A stretch of DNA of 64,000 bases from Schistocerca nitens. Its lineage: Eukaryota; Arthropoda; Insecta; Orthoptera; Acrididae. The stretch spans positions 185,619,548-185,683,547 of the forward strand of contig NC_064618.1 of assembly GCF_023898315.1 (NCBI RefSeq), written 5' to 3'. The first letter of the stretch is position 1, and every line of letters starts with the position of its first letter. Below the pieces are notes generated by a model. The model was not told the DNA's origin. It was given only the letters and a program-made list of their open reading frames with translations, and did no database searches. A program made the translations under genes and the position numbers. Of the stretch, positions 11,706 through 22,976 are shown one piece after another.

Positions 11706-13146
11706 AATCATATCCTATTCGTCGTGAATTAACTTAAGGTAATTTGGGTTGGATTGCCTTTGGAAACTACCCAAGACGGTGATGCAACGTTAAAACCAGA
11801 ATAGTGCAAAAAGGTGGATGCCCCCATGGTGGGGTTGAAAGTGAAGCCTCCTGTGTCACATCCAGGATAATATTCAGATGTGGCTTCATCTGCATAAGTC
11901 CGAGGGGGAGGGGACTCCCCCACAAGTAGACACTGGGATTAGTAAGTTTAATGTGTCATATGTTTTCTCTGGGTAAGTATTTCTACTCTGCCCCTCATTG
12001 ATTTGCCTCTGAGAGAGTTGATGCGAAAATTGGAATAAGATATGTGTTACCGTAGGTTTTTTCCCCATGTTGTCGTGTGTTTCTTTTTCTGCTTCACATT
12101 TTCACCGCCTCTATACTAAATTCTCCTATAATGGCACAGTATTACTGCCCCATTGTAGCAAATCTGCTAACCACTGCAGTTAGCAGATGTCAATATTATT
12201 GACCCTTAGGGGAGAAGGTTGGGTGATGGCTGTCCACTACCACCATCGTTACCAGAAGGAACAATGGTATAAAATTCCCTGGAAAACTGTGGAGATGTTT
12301 ACCCGTTTTTTGATTTTTGATAATGGGCATGTTAATGTGTAGTTGTCCATATTTTCTGTCATAGATATAGATCTTAGTAACTCTGAATTATGGTAAAAAT
12401 AGACAGACTACAGTCTTACCAGTATCGTTCCTCCCATGCAACATTCGAGACAGGAATAGCGAAACGGGGTATATGAGAGTGCTACAGAAATTACCCTACA
12501 ACTTCTTAACACAGTTGTGCGAAACACACACACACTCTCTCACACACACACACACACACTAAACCAGATGAGCGAATTTTAAAATGTTGAAAATACGGAA
12601 AAGTCACTGTCTCCATGACAATAAAGTGAGAATACTAAATACTGCGTGGAAGTACCACAGTATACATCTTGATGTCCGCAGTGTATGTGTCACAAGCTGA
12701 TAATTAACTTGAAATTCTCAGGATTCATCTGTCATCCGCCTTCTACCCAACTGTGCGTTGCGCCATTTGTGTTCTCCTCCTCTCAGACACCTTGCTTCTC
12801 TACCACACCGTCGAATAAAATAGATCTTGGTTTTCTCCCTAACCGTTCCCATGCCGACAGGTGGACTACATCTGTTGCTGTTCTCGTTCACCAAGAGCAA
12901 CATGCAGTAGGCTAACATAGTCGACAATAGGTTACTTCAACGATCACATGAGCTGAACAACATCAATCACTTCGTCAGTGTGAAAATATTGCTAGACGGT
13001 CAGCAAAAAGGCTCTCTGACAGATGCTACAAAACAGATATCTTACATTCGAGAGTGTGTGTCCTTAGCAATATACTACTTGATTCCACATATGCCTCATT
13101 AAATAACTACGTCGAGAAATTAGAGATTACGCAGACATTTTATGGT
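11706..13146. other. No gene recognised
   Basis: Contains a CA/CT-rich microsatellite at about 12522-12560. No transposon or host-gene motif seen. Confidence 0.35.
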
Positions 13147-13157
13147 AGCTTTTCTTT

Positions 13158-13343
13158 GGCTCTGAGCACTATGGGACTCAACTGCTGAGGTTATTAGTCC
13201 CCTAGAACTTAGAACTAGTTAAACCTAACTAACCTAAGGACATCACAAACATCCATGCCCGAGGCAGGATTCGAACCTGCGACCGTAGCGGTCTTGCGGT
13301 TCCAGACTGCAGCGCCTTTAACCGCACGGCCACTTCGGCCGGC
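13158..13343 (-). mobile_element. SINE, type A head
   Basis: On the minus strand a tRNA-like head (CCGTGCGGTTAAAGGCGC, then B box GGTTCGAATCC) leads into the window's common SINE tail (TAGGTTAGTTAGG, TTCTAGGGGACT, CATAGTGCTCAGAGCC). A perfect 11-bp target duplication AGCTTTTCTTT flanks it (13147-13157 and 13344-13354), as expected for LINE-mediated retroposition. An AC microsatellite follows. Confidence 0.9.
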
Positions 13344-13366
13344 AGCTTTTCTTTCTCCATGAATAG

Positions 13367-13389
13367 ACACACACACACACACACACACA

Positions 13390-13441
<52 letters not shown>
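13367..13441. repeat. (AC)n microsatellite
   Basis: About 75 bp of AC dinucleotides with one GCGC interruption, next to a SINE insertion. Confidence 0.95.
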
Positions 13442-13444
<3 letters not shown>

Positions 13445-13655
13445 GAAGAACCGTAATTAAAATACCTAGGAGACCAGGTACGCGGGGCATTGATGGTCTG
13501 TTACATGCGACATAGTACAGAAGTCTGACTGGAGGTAAACCACAAGTCTGTAATTCAACGAAATTCTGCAGAACAGCCTTCGATGACCTCAAAGCTCTGT
13601 GAAACACACTTAAGGATTGTAGATCGAAATCGGAAGCCGGAATGTTTATATTATG

Positions 13656-13824
13656 GCTTGTTCAAATGGCTCTGAGCACTATGGGACTTAACTTCTGAGG
13701 CCATCAGTCCCCTAGAACTTAGAACTACACGTCCATGCCCGAATCAGGACTCGAACCTGCGACCGTAGCGGTCGCGTGGTGCCAGACTGTAGCGCCTAGA
13801 ACCGCTCGGCCACCTCGGTCGGCG
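13656..13824 (-). mobile_element. SINE, type A head, internally deleted
   Basis: Same family and orientation as 13158-13343, but lacking about 30 bp between the tail and the head (the segment with TAACCTAAGGACATC is missing). Flanks carry a near-duplicate GTTTATATTATG / GTTAATATTATG, taken as a diverged target duplication. B box GGTTCGAGTCC is present on the minus strand. Confidence 0.85.
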
Positions 13825-15563
13825 CTGTTAATATTATGTGTATAGTAGAATACTACTGGAATACATCTACAAGAATGTGTAGTAACGTCATGATCACGTG
13901 TCTGGAAGTGTCCTTATCTTGAACCAATAGAGTGTGTAGTAACAAAAGGGATGTCTGTGAAAGACCATCTAGAATACAAATACATCCACGTTCTTCACCT
14001 GAATCAAAGCCACTGTGTGATGTGCGTGTCATTCGCTAAGCCCATACTAAATACAGAACATATGGTGTTAAGGCGGCAGCCTCTAACCGTTAGCTATTCG
14101 GGAATGTCATCACAAATTAAGTAAGGGTGGATTTTTTTATATCGATGATGGAGATCTAACAGTGTTTTCCCATTATGGTAGTAGTGGGGGGAGGGGGGTG
14201 GAGGTGGGGCTGTGATGCAGGGAACAAACACACGATGTGTAGGTTCAACACGATGTCTGGTTTTCCAAGAGTTAGTTCATAATTCTTACAAAGGATAACG
14301 ACTTTCGTGGATAATATTTGTAAGAAAGGAAATGCAAAAATTAGTTCTGGTGATCTAGCTAAAATTAGCCATTTTACTGCTACAGATGTGCTCTCTATTT
14401 TCTGTACCGAAAGCGGCTTTGATGTTGCTGCACTGCTCGCTTGACGCTGCTACCTGTATTGAGAGATGGCATTCATGCCACCTTGAAATACTTATCATCT
14501 ATTTTCAGAAAATTATTCAGTGAAACGAAATATTGTTCGGTCATCTCACGGTCTGAAATTTTCGCTCTATGAAGGTCTGAATTTACTTTTTTTATTCTTC
14601 ATAGTTGCGTCCTGCATCAAAGTAAGTGAAATACTGCACGAAGTGCTAAACCGTTTGTAGAGGTAAAAAACTCACTGAGTAAACTTTATTATAGTAGATT
14701 GTAGCCTATATATTGCTATGTATGAACCGTAGAAAAAACTCCTTGTTTTCTAATTGATAACAGGACGCTATCTCATTTCGTTCTCGACTGAATGGTTTTT
14801 ATATGCAGAAGACGGTCGTGATGACACGCTCATTTCTGAGCATCGAGAATCATGTGGTCATAACAATCTTCATATTTCGAAAACGGTTGTAGACATCGAA
14901 ACGAGGGCTTTGCACGTTATAGCACGCTAGGAGGCACGTATATTGTAAGACATGTTTTTATTCCCTCTCCTAAAGCCCACCCAGCAGGGACGGCGTGGGG
15001 GGGGGGGGGGGGGGACATTAAGACGTTGCACCAGTGACATTGAGTATAGTATTCGCAATTGCATCAGATGTCACATCACACCAGAACTGATTCGGACGGT
15101 ATCTTGTTGTCTGCGTGACACCACACTTACCGCAGCCGAAAGACGCGTAGCGGTCAGCAATAGGTTGTCCTCTTGGCCTGGTGACGTAGTATCTTATCTG
15201 TTCAAGTCTTTGGTTTCTCAGGAAACAGGTTGAACAACCCAAGTAAATATGTGTATCCAGGTAAGCGTCACCAACTCCACTCATTACTCTAGTGTCTTTA
15301 CTGACTTCTGAATTTATGTATTTATCTACTGATGGTAGGATTCTTACATTTAACAACATGTTCCGTATGTTTCACTTTTCATCCATTACGATACATTTAT
15401 TTTAAGAAGTCTCGTATGTGGAACAAAAAATTGGAAATTAATTTTACCGAAATAATTAATAGAATAATATCTAGAACAGACTTTGTTTGTTTGTGATAAG
15501 AAGATAATAAAGCAACAATGCTGTCAGATGTACTTTTACTTTGGGCAGTGACAACAGTCAACA
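13825..15563. other. No gene recognised; contains an 18-G run
   Basis: Besides the G run at 14997-15014 and a G-rich patch near 14188-14212, I find nothing assignable. Confidence 0.35.
14997..15014. repeat. Uninterrupted run of 18 G
   Basis: Eighteen consecutive G bases preceded by CGGCGT. Long pure G runs are rare and hard to sequence, so length should be treated with caution. Confidence 0.9.
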
Positions 15564-15703
15564 GCCGTCCGGTGTGGCCGAGCAGTTCTAGGCGCTTCAG
15601 TCTGGAACCACGAGACCGCTACGGTCGCAGGTTCAAATCCTGCCTCGGGCATAGATGTGTGTGTTGTCCTTAGGTTAGTTACGTTTAAGTAGTTCTAAGT
15701 TCT
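15564..15703 (+). mobile_element. SINE type A, 5' part (split by R1-like LINE)
   Basis: Plus-strand head GTGTGGCCGAGCAGTTCTAG with B box GGTTCAAATCC, then the start of the common tail (TAGGTTAGTT, AGTTCTAAGTTCT). It stops abruptly at about 15703, and the tail resumes at 20629 after 4.9 kb of LINE. Confidence 0.85.
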
Positions 15704-18644
15704 GGTGGAGGAGAGGAGCCTTGATGTGCTCTGTTTGTAGGAGCCATACTCTATTGCGGGGAATGTAGCTTTCGCTGCCATGAGTTGGCAAGTAGTAAGT
15801 TTCGGGGACGACCCGAAAGCCACCATTATAATAACTAATGAGGCACTGCGGGTAACATTGCTCTCACATCTTTCGGACGACCACTGCAAAGTTATTGAAC
15901 TTCAGTCACCAATTGGCGTCATATAGTTAATACATATGTACTTTCATTACGGTACAGACATTGAAGTGTACCTCGACCAACTCACGCAGGTGGCAACGGT
16001 GCTGAGGGGCAGAAAGGCAGTTGTGGTGGCGGACGTGAATGCCAAATCCCCCCTGTGGCACAGTGGCACTCGAGATGAAAGTGGAGGCAAGTTGGAAGAA
16101 ACTATCATGTCTCTACAACTTCTCATTGCCAACAGACCAGGAAATCCCCCCACCTACACGGGAGGGGGAGGAGATGGAACCAACATGACAGCAAACATCG
16201 CTGCCAATGTACAAAACAGGATTGTTACTGACGGAGACACAACCAGCGATCACAACCTGATCACATTTACCATCCCAGATCGGGAGTGCCACTGGGACAT
16301 AGGGTGGGAAGTACAACTAAACTACAACAAGACCAACTGGGATCGCCTTTCAAGAGAGTTTGACCCTCCGACATGGCCAGAAGATGACGATGATATCAAC
16401 AAACACGCCGAAGATCCGGTGGGCGCTCTTACCAGGGCGGTAAAGGCTACTGTACGAACCAGGACGAGAGCCGTTGCGGCTTCTCCATCACCATGTCTGC
16501 AGAGTTAGGGCAGATGCGTCAGTCTGTCAGGAGGGCGAGGAGGTATTCCCAGCGAAGTGTCGTCTGGGAAGAAAAACAAAGATGACTACAAACATACAGG
16601 GAAGCCAAAGACCAGTTTCAGAAGGAACTACGAGCAGTCAGGTTGAAAAGTTGGGAAAAATACGTGCACAGCCAATTGGCTACGGATCCCTGGGGCACTC
16701 CTTACAAAATAGTAAGGGAAAAAATCAGGTCGCCAATGGTGCTCTCCACTGTCAGGGATGGAAACCGGATGACTGGGTCTTGGCAGGAAACTGCTGAGGT
16801 CCTCCTCCACTCCCTCGTCCCTGATGACAAAGTGGAAGAGGACACGGAAGAACAACGCCTAATTAGGCAGGCTATTCAGGCAGAATACCAGAATAACACC
16901 ATGGTCAACCCTTTCTCAGAAGAGGAAGTGGCAGCACACATAAAATCACTAAAGAAAGTAAAGGCCCCGGGACCAGACGGTATCATCGCGGAGGTGGTGC
17001 AATACCTCGCTCCTCAACTGGTGACACCTTTAGCAAGAATTTACAATGAGGCCCTGCGCCTCAGAACATTCCCCACAATCCGGAAACAGGCCAACGTCGT
17101 AATTATCTAAAAGGGGCAGGATCAAGACCCGAAAGAAGTAAAGTCCTATAGACCTATCTGTCTGTTGGACCTGTTAGGCAAATTGCTGGAGAGGTTACTA
17201 GCTGACAGACTGACGGCACACCGAGTGCTGTGCGAGATGAGTGACAGACAATTCGGTTTTCGGCAGGGGCGATCTGCGTGTGACGCTATTGCCCTCGCGG
17301 CCGAGGTCTGTGGGTCGTCTCCGCACAAGTACATAGTTGGCATCATGGTGGACATCAGTGGCGCCTTCGACAACCTGTGGTGGCCTTCGATCGTCTCCTG
17401 CCTGCGGGGGAAGGAGTGTCCAGGGCCGCTATACGGCTGTCTTAGGAGCTATTGCATGGAAAGAGAGGTCTGGCTATCGTCCGCTAGCGGGCGAATTGGT
17501 AAGAAAATCACGAAGGGGTGTCCACAGGGCTCTGTCCTGGGGCCACTCTTTTGGGATATAAATATGGAGCCTCTGCTTGAGAGCTTGGCGAACAGTGTGG
17601 ATATGCTAGAGGCGACAGCTTACGCAGACGACCTCCTTCTGCTGGTTGGCGGCCGGAGTCGCGAAGACACCAACAATTCTCACACAGTGGTGCCAGAACA
17701 CGAGAATGACTATTGCGCCTAACAAGTCGACGTATCTATTACTGAAAGGCCAATTGGCCAGGAATCCAAATCGAGGGCTCACCGGTGATTGGGCGTCGTG
17801 AGGCCCGGTATCGAGGAGTGATAATTGATGAAAGGTGGAACTTTGTCAAACATATTGAAACAGCAACACAAAGATCATTAGAAGCCCTAAATAGTTTGAT
17901 CATGATAGCACACAGCAGATTTCATCTTCCATCAGAACTCATAAAGTTGTATCATAATACCATTCTTGTTTGCATCGTGGGTTACGGATCTGGAGTGAGG
18001 GCACACAGGCTTATGAGGGTCGTCCCCGCTATGACTGTGAGGAGAGTGTAACGCAGCATGCTTCTACGCTCCATTGGAGCATACAGAACGTCTCCGGGAG
18101 GGGCACTACTAACACTCATGGGGGTGTGTCCCCTGGACATTAAAATCCGGGAACAGGCAGCCTGGTATTGGGTGAAGAGGGGAGATGTAGAATAGACTGA
18201 GAGCATCTTGGGAGCGCGGGTGGGGGACAAGTTTGCAATTAAAAGGAGAGGGGAAGAGCTATGGCAAGAACTCTAGGACGCAGAGCAACAGGCCGAAGGA
18301 CTTACCAACTGCTCCAAAACATCAAAGAACGCCTCCAACTTTCGCATTCCAAACCGAGTAAGGGACTGTTGCGCTTCGTCACAGGTCATGGACCGTACCC
18401 GGCATATCTTTGCCGATTCGGGAAAAGGGCTACCCCCTCGTGTGACTGCGGAGCAAAACAGGGTACTCCGGATCACGTGATCTACGAGGGCCCTATCTTC
18501 GATGACGTAGCCAGTGATCTAAGAAACCAGCTACCAAACAACGACACATATCAGTTAATCAGAGACCCTACCACATTCGACATAATAAACCGCCTTGCCA
18601 GCGGGTATCAGCAAAGGTCCTGTGAGCATATCAAAGGGAAAATA

Positions 18645-20066
18645 CACTCCTGGAAATGGAAAAAAAAACACATTGACACCGGTGTGTCAGACCCACCATA
18701 CTTGCTCTGGACACTGCGAGAGGGCTGTACAAGCAATGATCACACGCACGGCACAGCGGACACACCAGGAACCGCGGTGTTGGCCGTCGAATGGCGCTAG
18801 CTGCGCAGCATTTGTGCACCGCCGCCTTCGGTGTCAGCCAGTTTGCCGTGGCATACGGAGCTCCATCGCAGTCTTTAACACTGGTAGCATGCTGCGACAG
18901 CGTGGACGTGAACCGTATGTGCAGTTGACGGACTTTGAGCGAGGGCGTATAGTGGGCATGCGGGACGCCGGGTGGACGTACCGCCGAATTGCTCAACACG
19001 TGGGGCGTGAGGTCTCCACAGTACATCGATGTTGTCGCCAGTGGTCGGCGGAAGGTGCATGTGCCCGTCGACCTGGGACTGGACCGCAGCGACGCACGGA
19101 TGCACGCCAAGACCGTAGGATCCTACGCAGTGCCGTAGGGGACCGCACCGCCACTTCTCAGCAAATTAGGGACACTGTTGCTCCTGGGGTATCGGCGAGG
19201 ACCATTCGAAACCGTCTCCATGAAGCTGGGCTACGGTCCCGCACACCGTTAGGCCTTCTTCCGCTCACGCCCCAACATCGTGCAGCCCGCCTCCAGTGGT
19301 GTCGCGACAGGCGTGAATGGAGCGACGAATGGAGACGTGTCGTCTTCAGCGATGAGAGTCGCTTCTGCCTTGTTGCCAATGATGGTCGTATGCGTGTTTG
19401 GCGCCGTGCAGGTGAGCGCCACAATCAGGACTGCATACGACCGAGGCACACAGGGCCAACACCCGGCATCATGGTGTGGGGAGCGATCTCCTACACTGGC
19501 CGTACACCACTGGTGATCGTCGAGGGGACACTGAATAGTGCACGGTACATCCAAACCGTCATCGAACCCATCGTTCTACCATTCCTAGACCGGCAAGGGA
19601 ACTTGCTGTTCCAACAGGACAATGCACGTCCGCATGTATCCCGTGCCACCCAACGTGCTCTAGAAGATGTAAGTCAACTACCCTGGCCAGCAAGATCTCC
19701 GTATCTGTCCCCCATTGAGCATGTTTGGGACTGGATGAAGCGTCGTCTCACGCGGTCTGCACGTCCAGCACGAACGCTGGTCCAACTGAGGCGCCAGGTG
19801 GAAATGGCATGGCAAGCCGTTCCACAGGACTACATCCAGCATCTCTACGATCGTCTCCATGGGAGAATAGCAGCCTGCATTGCTGCGAAAGGTGGATATA
19901 CACTGTACAAGTGCCGACATTGTGCATGCTCTGTTGCCTGTGTCTATGTGCCTGTGGTTCTGTCAGTGTGATCATGTGATGTATCTGACCCCAGGAATGT
20001 GTCAATAAAGTTTCCCCTTCCTGGGACAATTAATTCACGGTGTTCTTATTTCAATTTCCAGGAGTG
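18645..20066 (+). mobile_element. Tc1-like DNA transposon, copy 1
   Basis: 1422 bp bounded by inverted repeats starting CACTCCTGGAAATGG at the left, matched by CACTCCTGGAAATTG on the reverse of the right end, over about 30 bp. A TA duplication flanks it (18643-18644, 20067-20068), diagnostic of the Tc1/mariner superfamily. It holds one transposase gene, with AATAAA at 20004-20009 as a candidate poly(A) signal. The second copy (22977-24398) has exactly the same length. Confidence 0.95.
18889..19971 (+). CDS. Tc1-like transposase, intact frame, DD32E
   Basis: Encodes 360 residues, the usual length for the family, and cuts and pastes the element by a DDE mechanism in the nucleus. An N-terminal helix-turn-helix lies around residues 14-50 (LTDFERGRIVGMRDAGWTYR) with a second around 90-115. 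Catalytic residues: D155 in FSDESRF, D244 in QQDNARPH, E277 in SPIEHVWD. Only 32 residues lie between D244 and E277, where classical Tc1 has 34. The frame is open about 98 codons further upstream into the host LINE, but the ATG at 18889 is chosen because homology to the second copy begins there at MxRQRGREPYVQL. Residue 272 is Tyr where copy 2 has Asp. Activity unknown. Confidence 0.9.
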   Translation: MLRQRGREPYVQLTDFERGRIVGMRDAGWTYRRIAQHVGREVSTVHRCCRQWSAEGACARRPGTGPQRRTDARQDRRILRSAVGDRTATSQQIRDTVAPGVSARTIRNRLHEAGLRSRTPLGLLPLTPQHRAARLQWCRDRREWSDEWRRVVFSDESRFCLVANDGRMRVWRRAGERHNQDCIRPRHTGPTPGIMVWGAISYTGRTPLVIVEGTLNSARYIQTVIEPIVLPFLDRQGNLLFQQDNARPHVSRATQRALEDVSQLPWPARSPYLSPIEHVWDWMKRRLTRSARPARTLVQLRRQVEMAWQAVPQDYIQHLYDRLHGRIAACIAAKGGYTLYKCRHCACSVACVYVPVVLSV

Positions 20067-20628
20067 TACATGAACCACCAGATATGACATGACTTAAGGC
20101 GACCCATCCCATTCCGCCGGGGCGTGGACTGGCCAATCGCCGTGACGGTAGGAATCCGCCACGCTCTGGAACAGGGGGAGGGAGCGCCAACACCCGAATT
20201 TGACAACTGCACACAGATAGTGACCTAGTAGTTATTTAACTTTTCAAGGAGATAGTAGAAAGAACACCCCAAACAGAACTTGCAGCGATCTTCTAAAAGG
20301 CCAGCCCGGTGCCAGGGGCATGCCCACTGGGATTAGCTCAGTGGGCATTGCCACATAGTAGGTTTATATACAATAACTGGCACGCCTGTAACGCTGCAGA
20401 AAGTAGCCCTTAGATTAGTTAGTTAAGACTAGACATTAGATCTTACCCATTAAGAAACTAACTCATCATTTCCTGTAGCAAGTAAGCTCACTAACACCTG
20501 GAAATAGAAGTAAAAATTCTGCTAACACTAATAAAATATAACGTAGATTTAAGACCCACTAATGTATAAGGTGGTGGGTTATGATGTATGAAACAATTGG
20601 ATAGAATAAAGAATTAAAAAAAAAATCC

Positions 20629-20692
20629 TAGGGGACGGATGACATCAGAAGTTAAGTCCCATAGTGCTCAGAGCCATTTGAACCATTTGAAA
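20629..20692 (+). mobile_element. SINE type A, 3' tail (split by R1-like LINE)
   Basis: Continues the SINE interrupted at 15703: TAGGGGACGGATGAC, then AAGTCCCATAGTGCTCAGAG and the repeated CCATTTGAA terminal motif. Confidence 0.85.
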
Positions 20693-22253
20693 CCTTCCAC
20701 GAAAGAAGTGGAATTATTGCTCGGCTGAAGGCCAAAATACAATAATTAGAAATTACAAATATCCTTAAAACAAACATCAGAATCTAAGGAATCAGGACAA
20801 ACAGTTCTCAGCAAGTGTTCCAAGGTGGCCTAGGAAGGTAACTCAAATATAAGGTAAGGTGGGACAGGCAGCCAAGACTTGTACTTACGGAACAGGATGC
20901 CAACCTAAACTAGGGGTAGCTTAAGCGCCGATCGACCGACTGACCAATCCACCTAACGTCCGATCACCGGTACAACGATGGGATGTCTTTAGGCAATTGC
21001 GAAGACACAGACAGCAATACGTCTTCAGAAAACACTCAAGGCCGAAGGAAACGCCAGAGCCAAGGTAGACACAGAACAATACAAGAGCCTGTTGAACTAC
21101 ACGACGTGTCGGGTAGCATCGACACGACGAGGAAAGGTACACTGCCGGAAAAGTACACTAACCTCCAGGGCAGGTAACTGGGCGCTTTAGCGGCCACAAG
21201 GCAGAAAATACCGATGGTTGCACTTCACTAATAAGAATAATACCAAATTCTATGATGAATAACAAATAGAGAAAGATGGCTTCAATATTTCACCGCCTCG
21301 GAACACTTCACTCATTGCCGCCAGGCTCAGCGGCCCAGGGAGCAACAATCCGCCGACCAAAGGCGAGATCTCAGAGTAGTCGAGAATGCATTAGCAGTTA
21401 ACTCTTCACTCAGCTTAAACGTCCAGGGCCCGGTGTTCAACGAAGTCGTCACCCCTCCTCGATCCGACAGTGGCAACACGCCGCCAGCGGCCCCTGCTTC
21501 CCCTTCGCACTGCACGGACCTGCTCGCTGTTGCACCCCCAACCGACCTGATGTCCGTTCGCAACTGCCCACAAAAATCCAGTACGCAAACAACATAAAAT
21601 AACTGCTCATTGAAAACCACAAGATACACACGGGTACGGAAAAACAATTCCACCAACGACTCACAATATTACAACCAGTCACTGTGAAACAACACGGATG
21701 AAACGCAAACAACATAAAATAACTGCTCATTGAAAACCACAAGATACACACGGGTACGGAAAAACAATTCCACCAACGACTCACAATATTACAACCAGTC
21801 ACTGTGAAACAACACGGATGAAACGCAAACAACATAAAATAACTGCTCATTGAAAACCACAAGATACACACGGGTACGGAAAAACAATTCCACCAACGAC
21901 TCACAATATTACAACCAGTCACTGTGAAACAACACGGATGAAACGCAAACAACATAAAATAACTGCTCATTGAAAACCACAAGATACACACTGGTACGGA
22001 AAAACAATTCCACCAACGACTCACAATATTACAACCAGTCACTGTGAAACAACACGGATGAATTATAAGTCGGTACAAACACAGAGAAGCTAGAAGCGGT
22101 CGGAAGACCAAACGCACGTCGTTCGCTACGACGACCGACCGAACGACCATCCAACAGTCGTCCACACTCAAGTCGGGAAAGATCCCAGTATAAATCGTTG
22201 ACGGACAACTTAATGCCATGAGGTCACTTCGACGGGCGGACCCACACAAAACA
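20693..22253. other. Unclassified repeat-like region with 120-bp tandem array
   Basis: GC content is higher than in most flanks and the texture is that of an LTR or untranslated part of a large element, but no coding motif is recognised. It contains the tandem array at 21583-22062 and lies between the two Tc1-bearing nests. Confidence 0.3.
21583..22062. repeat. Minisatellite, 4 x 120 bp
   Basis: Four head-to-tail units of exactly 120 bp, each starting ACGCAAACAACATAAAATAA and ending near AACAACACGGATGA. I find only one substitution (G to T in the fourth unit near 21992). As 120 is divisible by three, one minus-strand frame stays open through all four, giving a 40-residue repeat rich in Cys, Phe and Trp inside a frame spanning 21449-22249. 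I regard that frame as incidental. Confidence 0.95.
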
Positions 22254-22254
22254 A

Positions 22255-22340
22255 TTGTTCAAATGGCTCTGAGCATTATGAGACTTAACATCTGAGGTCA
22301 TCACTCCCCTCGAACTTAGAACTACTTAAACCTAAATAAC
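22255..22340 (-). mobile_element. SINE, 3' tail part (split by piggyBac-like element)
   Basis: Minus-oriented SINE tail (plus strand reads TTCAAATGGCTCTGAGCATT, then GAACTTAGAACTACTTAAAC). It breaks at about 22340 and resumes at 25911. Confidence 0.8.
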
Positions 22341-22976
22341 CCTTAACTGCTCTAGTGGGGTCCCGGAGAACCCCAGACGATAGAATACAATACATAGTAC
22401 GTGAAAGGAACAACAGATGGTACCTGTGTTCTTGGTAATCCTCAGTGAAGTGCAGCCTTTTAACGCGGAGTGTTGAATGCGGTGTTTCCAGTATTATTGT
22501 GTGAGATAAAGAAAAAGAGGTCTCAGAATACCCCACCAGAGTATTAACGTAAGTTGTTTTTGACTATCTCAATTTCAATCTGTATCTCAATTAGTGTTTC
22601 ACGCGACTGAAATCTCAGAGTACTTCGAAAACAGCACACTTTCCATGATAACGTTGATTGTTAAGGTTATGTGAGTATGAATGCATTATTTTTCAGAATG
22701 GCATCATCGAAGTCATTAACAGATGACGAGTTGGGAAGAATAGTGAATGATCCTGCGTTTTTGCAATCTGATTAGGAGAGCACAGTAGATGAGAATGAAT
22801 TGATACTAAGTGATCACGATTCCACCTCTGAAGCTAAATCAGAAAGTAGTTGTGAAGAATCAGATGAAGAGGCGTGTATTAGGCCTTTCGCCGAAAAATA
22901 TTTTTTTGGAAAAAAGCAGTGCTACAAGTGGTCAAAAGAAGCACCTCCTACAACTCGTACCCGTGCTCACAATATT

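Larger units (their letters stand above)
15704..20092 (+). pseudogene. R1-like ORF2 (endonuclease-RT), multiply disrupted
   Basis: Domains in order: endonuclease C-terminal half (VVVADVNAKSPLW at about 16025, SDHNLITF at about 16250), a basic linker, then RT with VKAPGPDGI, YRPICLLDLLGKLLERLL, FGFRQGRSACDAI, VDISGAFDNLWW, GCPQGSVLGP and active-site AYADDLLLLV (about 17620), then a C-terminal C-x-C...H motif (CDCGAKQGTPDHV, about 18445). Lesions include stops at 15921-15923 and 17108-17110, a TGA near 16582, and frame changes near 17675, 17760 and 18280. The Tc1 insertion falls within the last codons: across the duplicated TA the frame would reach a TGA at 20090-20092 eight codons later. Non-functional. 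Confidence 0.85.
15704..20628 (+). mobile_element. 5'-truncated R1-clade non-LTR retrotransposon
   Basis: The element begins inside the endonuclease domain, so it lacks ORF1 and the first part of ORF2, the usual outcome of incomplete reverse transcription. It carries endonuclease, RT and a cysteine/histidine motif, then a 3' UTR of about 535 bp ending in AATAAAGAATT and an A-run. It is inserted in a SINE: the left flank ends AGTTCTAAGTTCT and the right resumes TCCTAGGGGAC, implying a short target duplication of about 4 bp. A Tc1 element (18645-20066) splits its 3' coding end. R1-clade assignment rests on the RT and C-terminal motifs. Confidence 0.85.

Noticed and set aside
13215..13607. 130-codon minus frame
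   Set aside because: It reads through the AC microsatellite and a SINE head, giving a low-complexity Cys-Val run.
18595..18888. Upstream extension of the Tc1 transposase (98 extra codons)
   Set aside because: The extension crosses the terminal repeat into the host LINE; the second copy confirms the start at the internal ATG.
21583..22062. CRISPR array
   Set aside because: Units are 120 bp, contiguous, without spacers, in a eukaryotic context.
21449..22249. 266-codon minus frame through the 120-bp array as a real repeat protein
   Set aside because: Its length follows from a unit divisible by three with no stop; flanking parts show no domain and there is no gene context.
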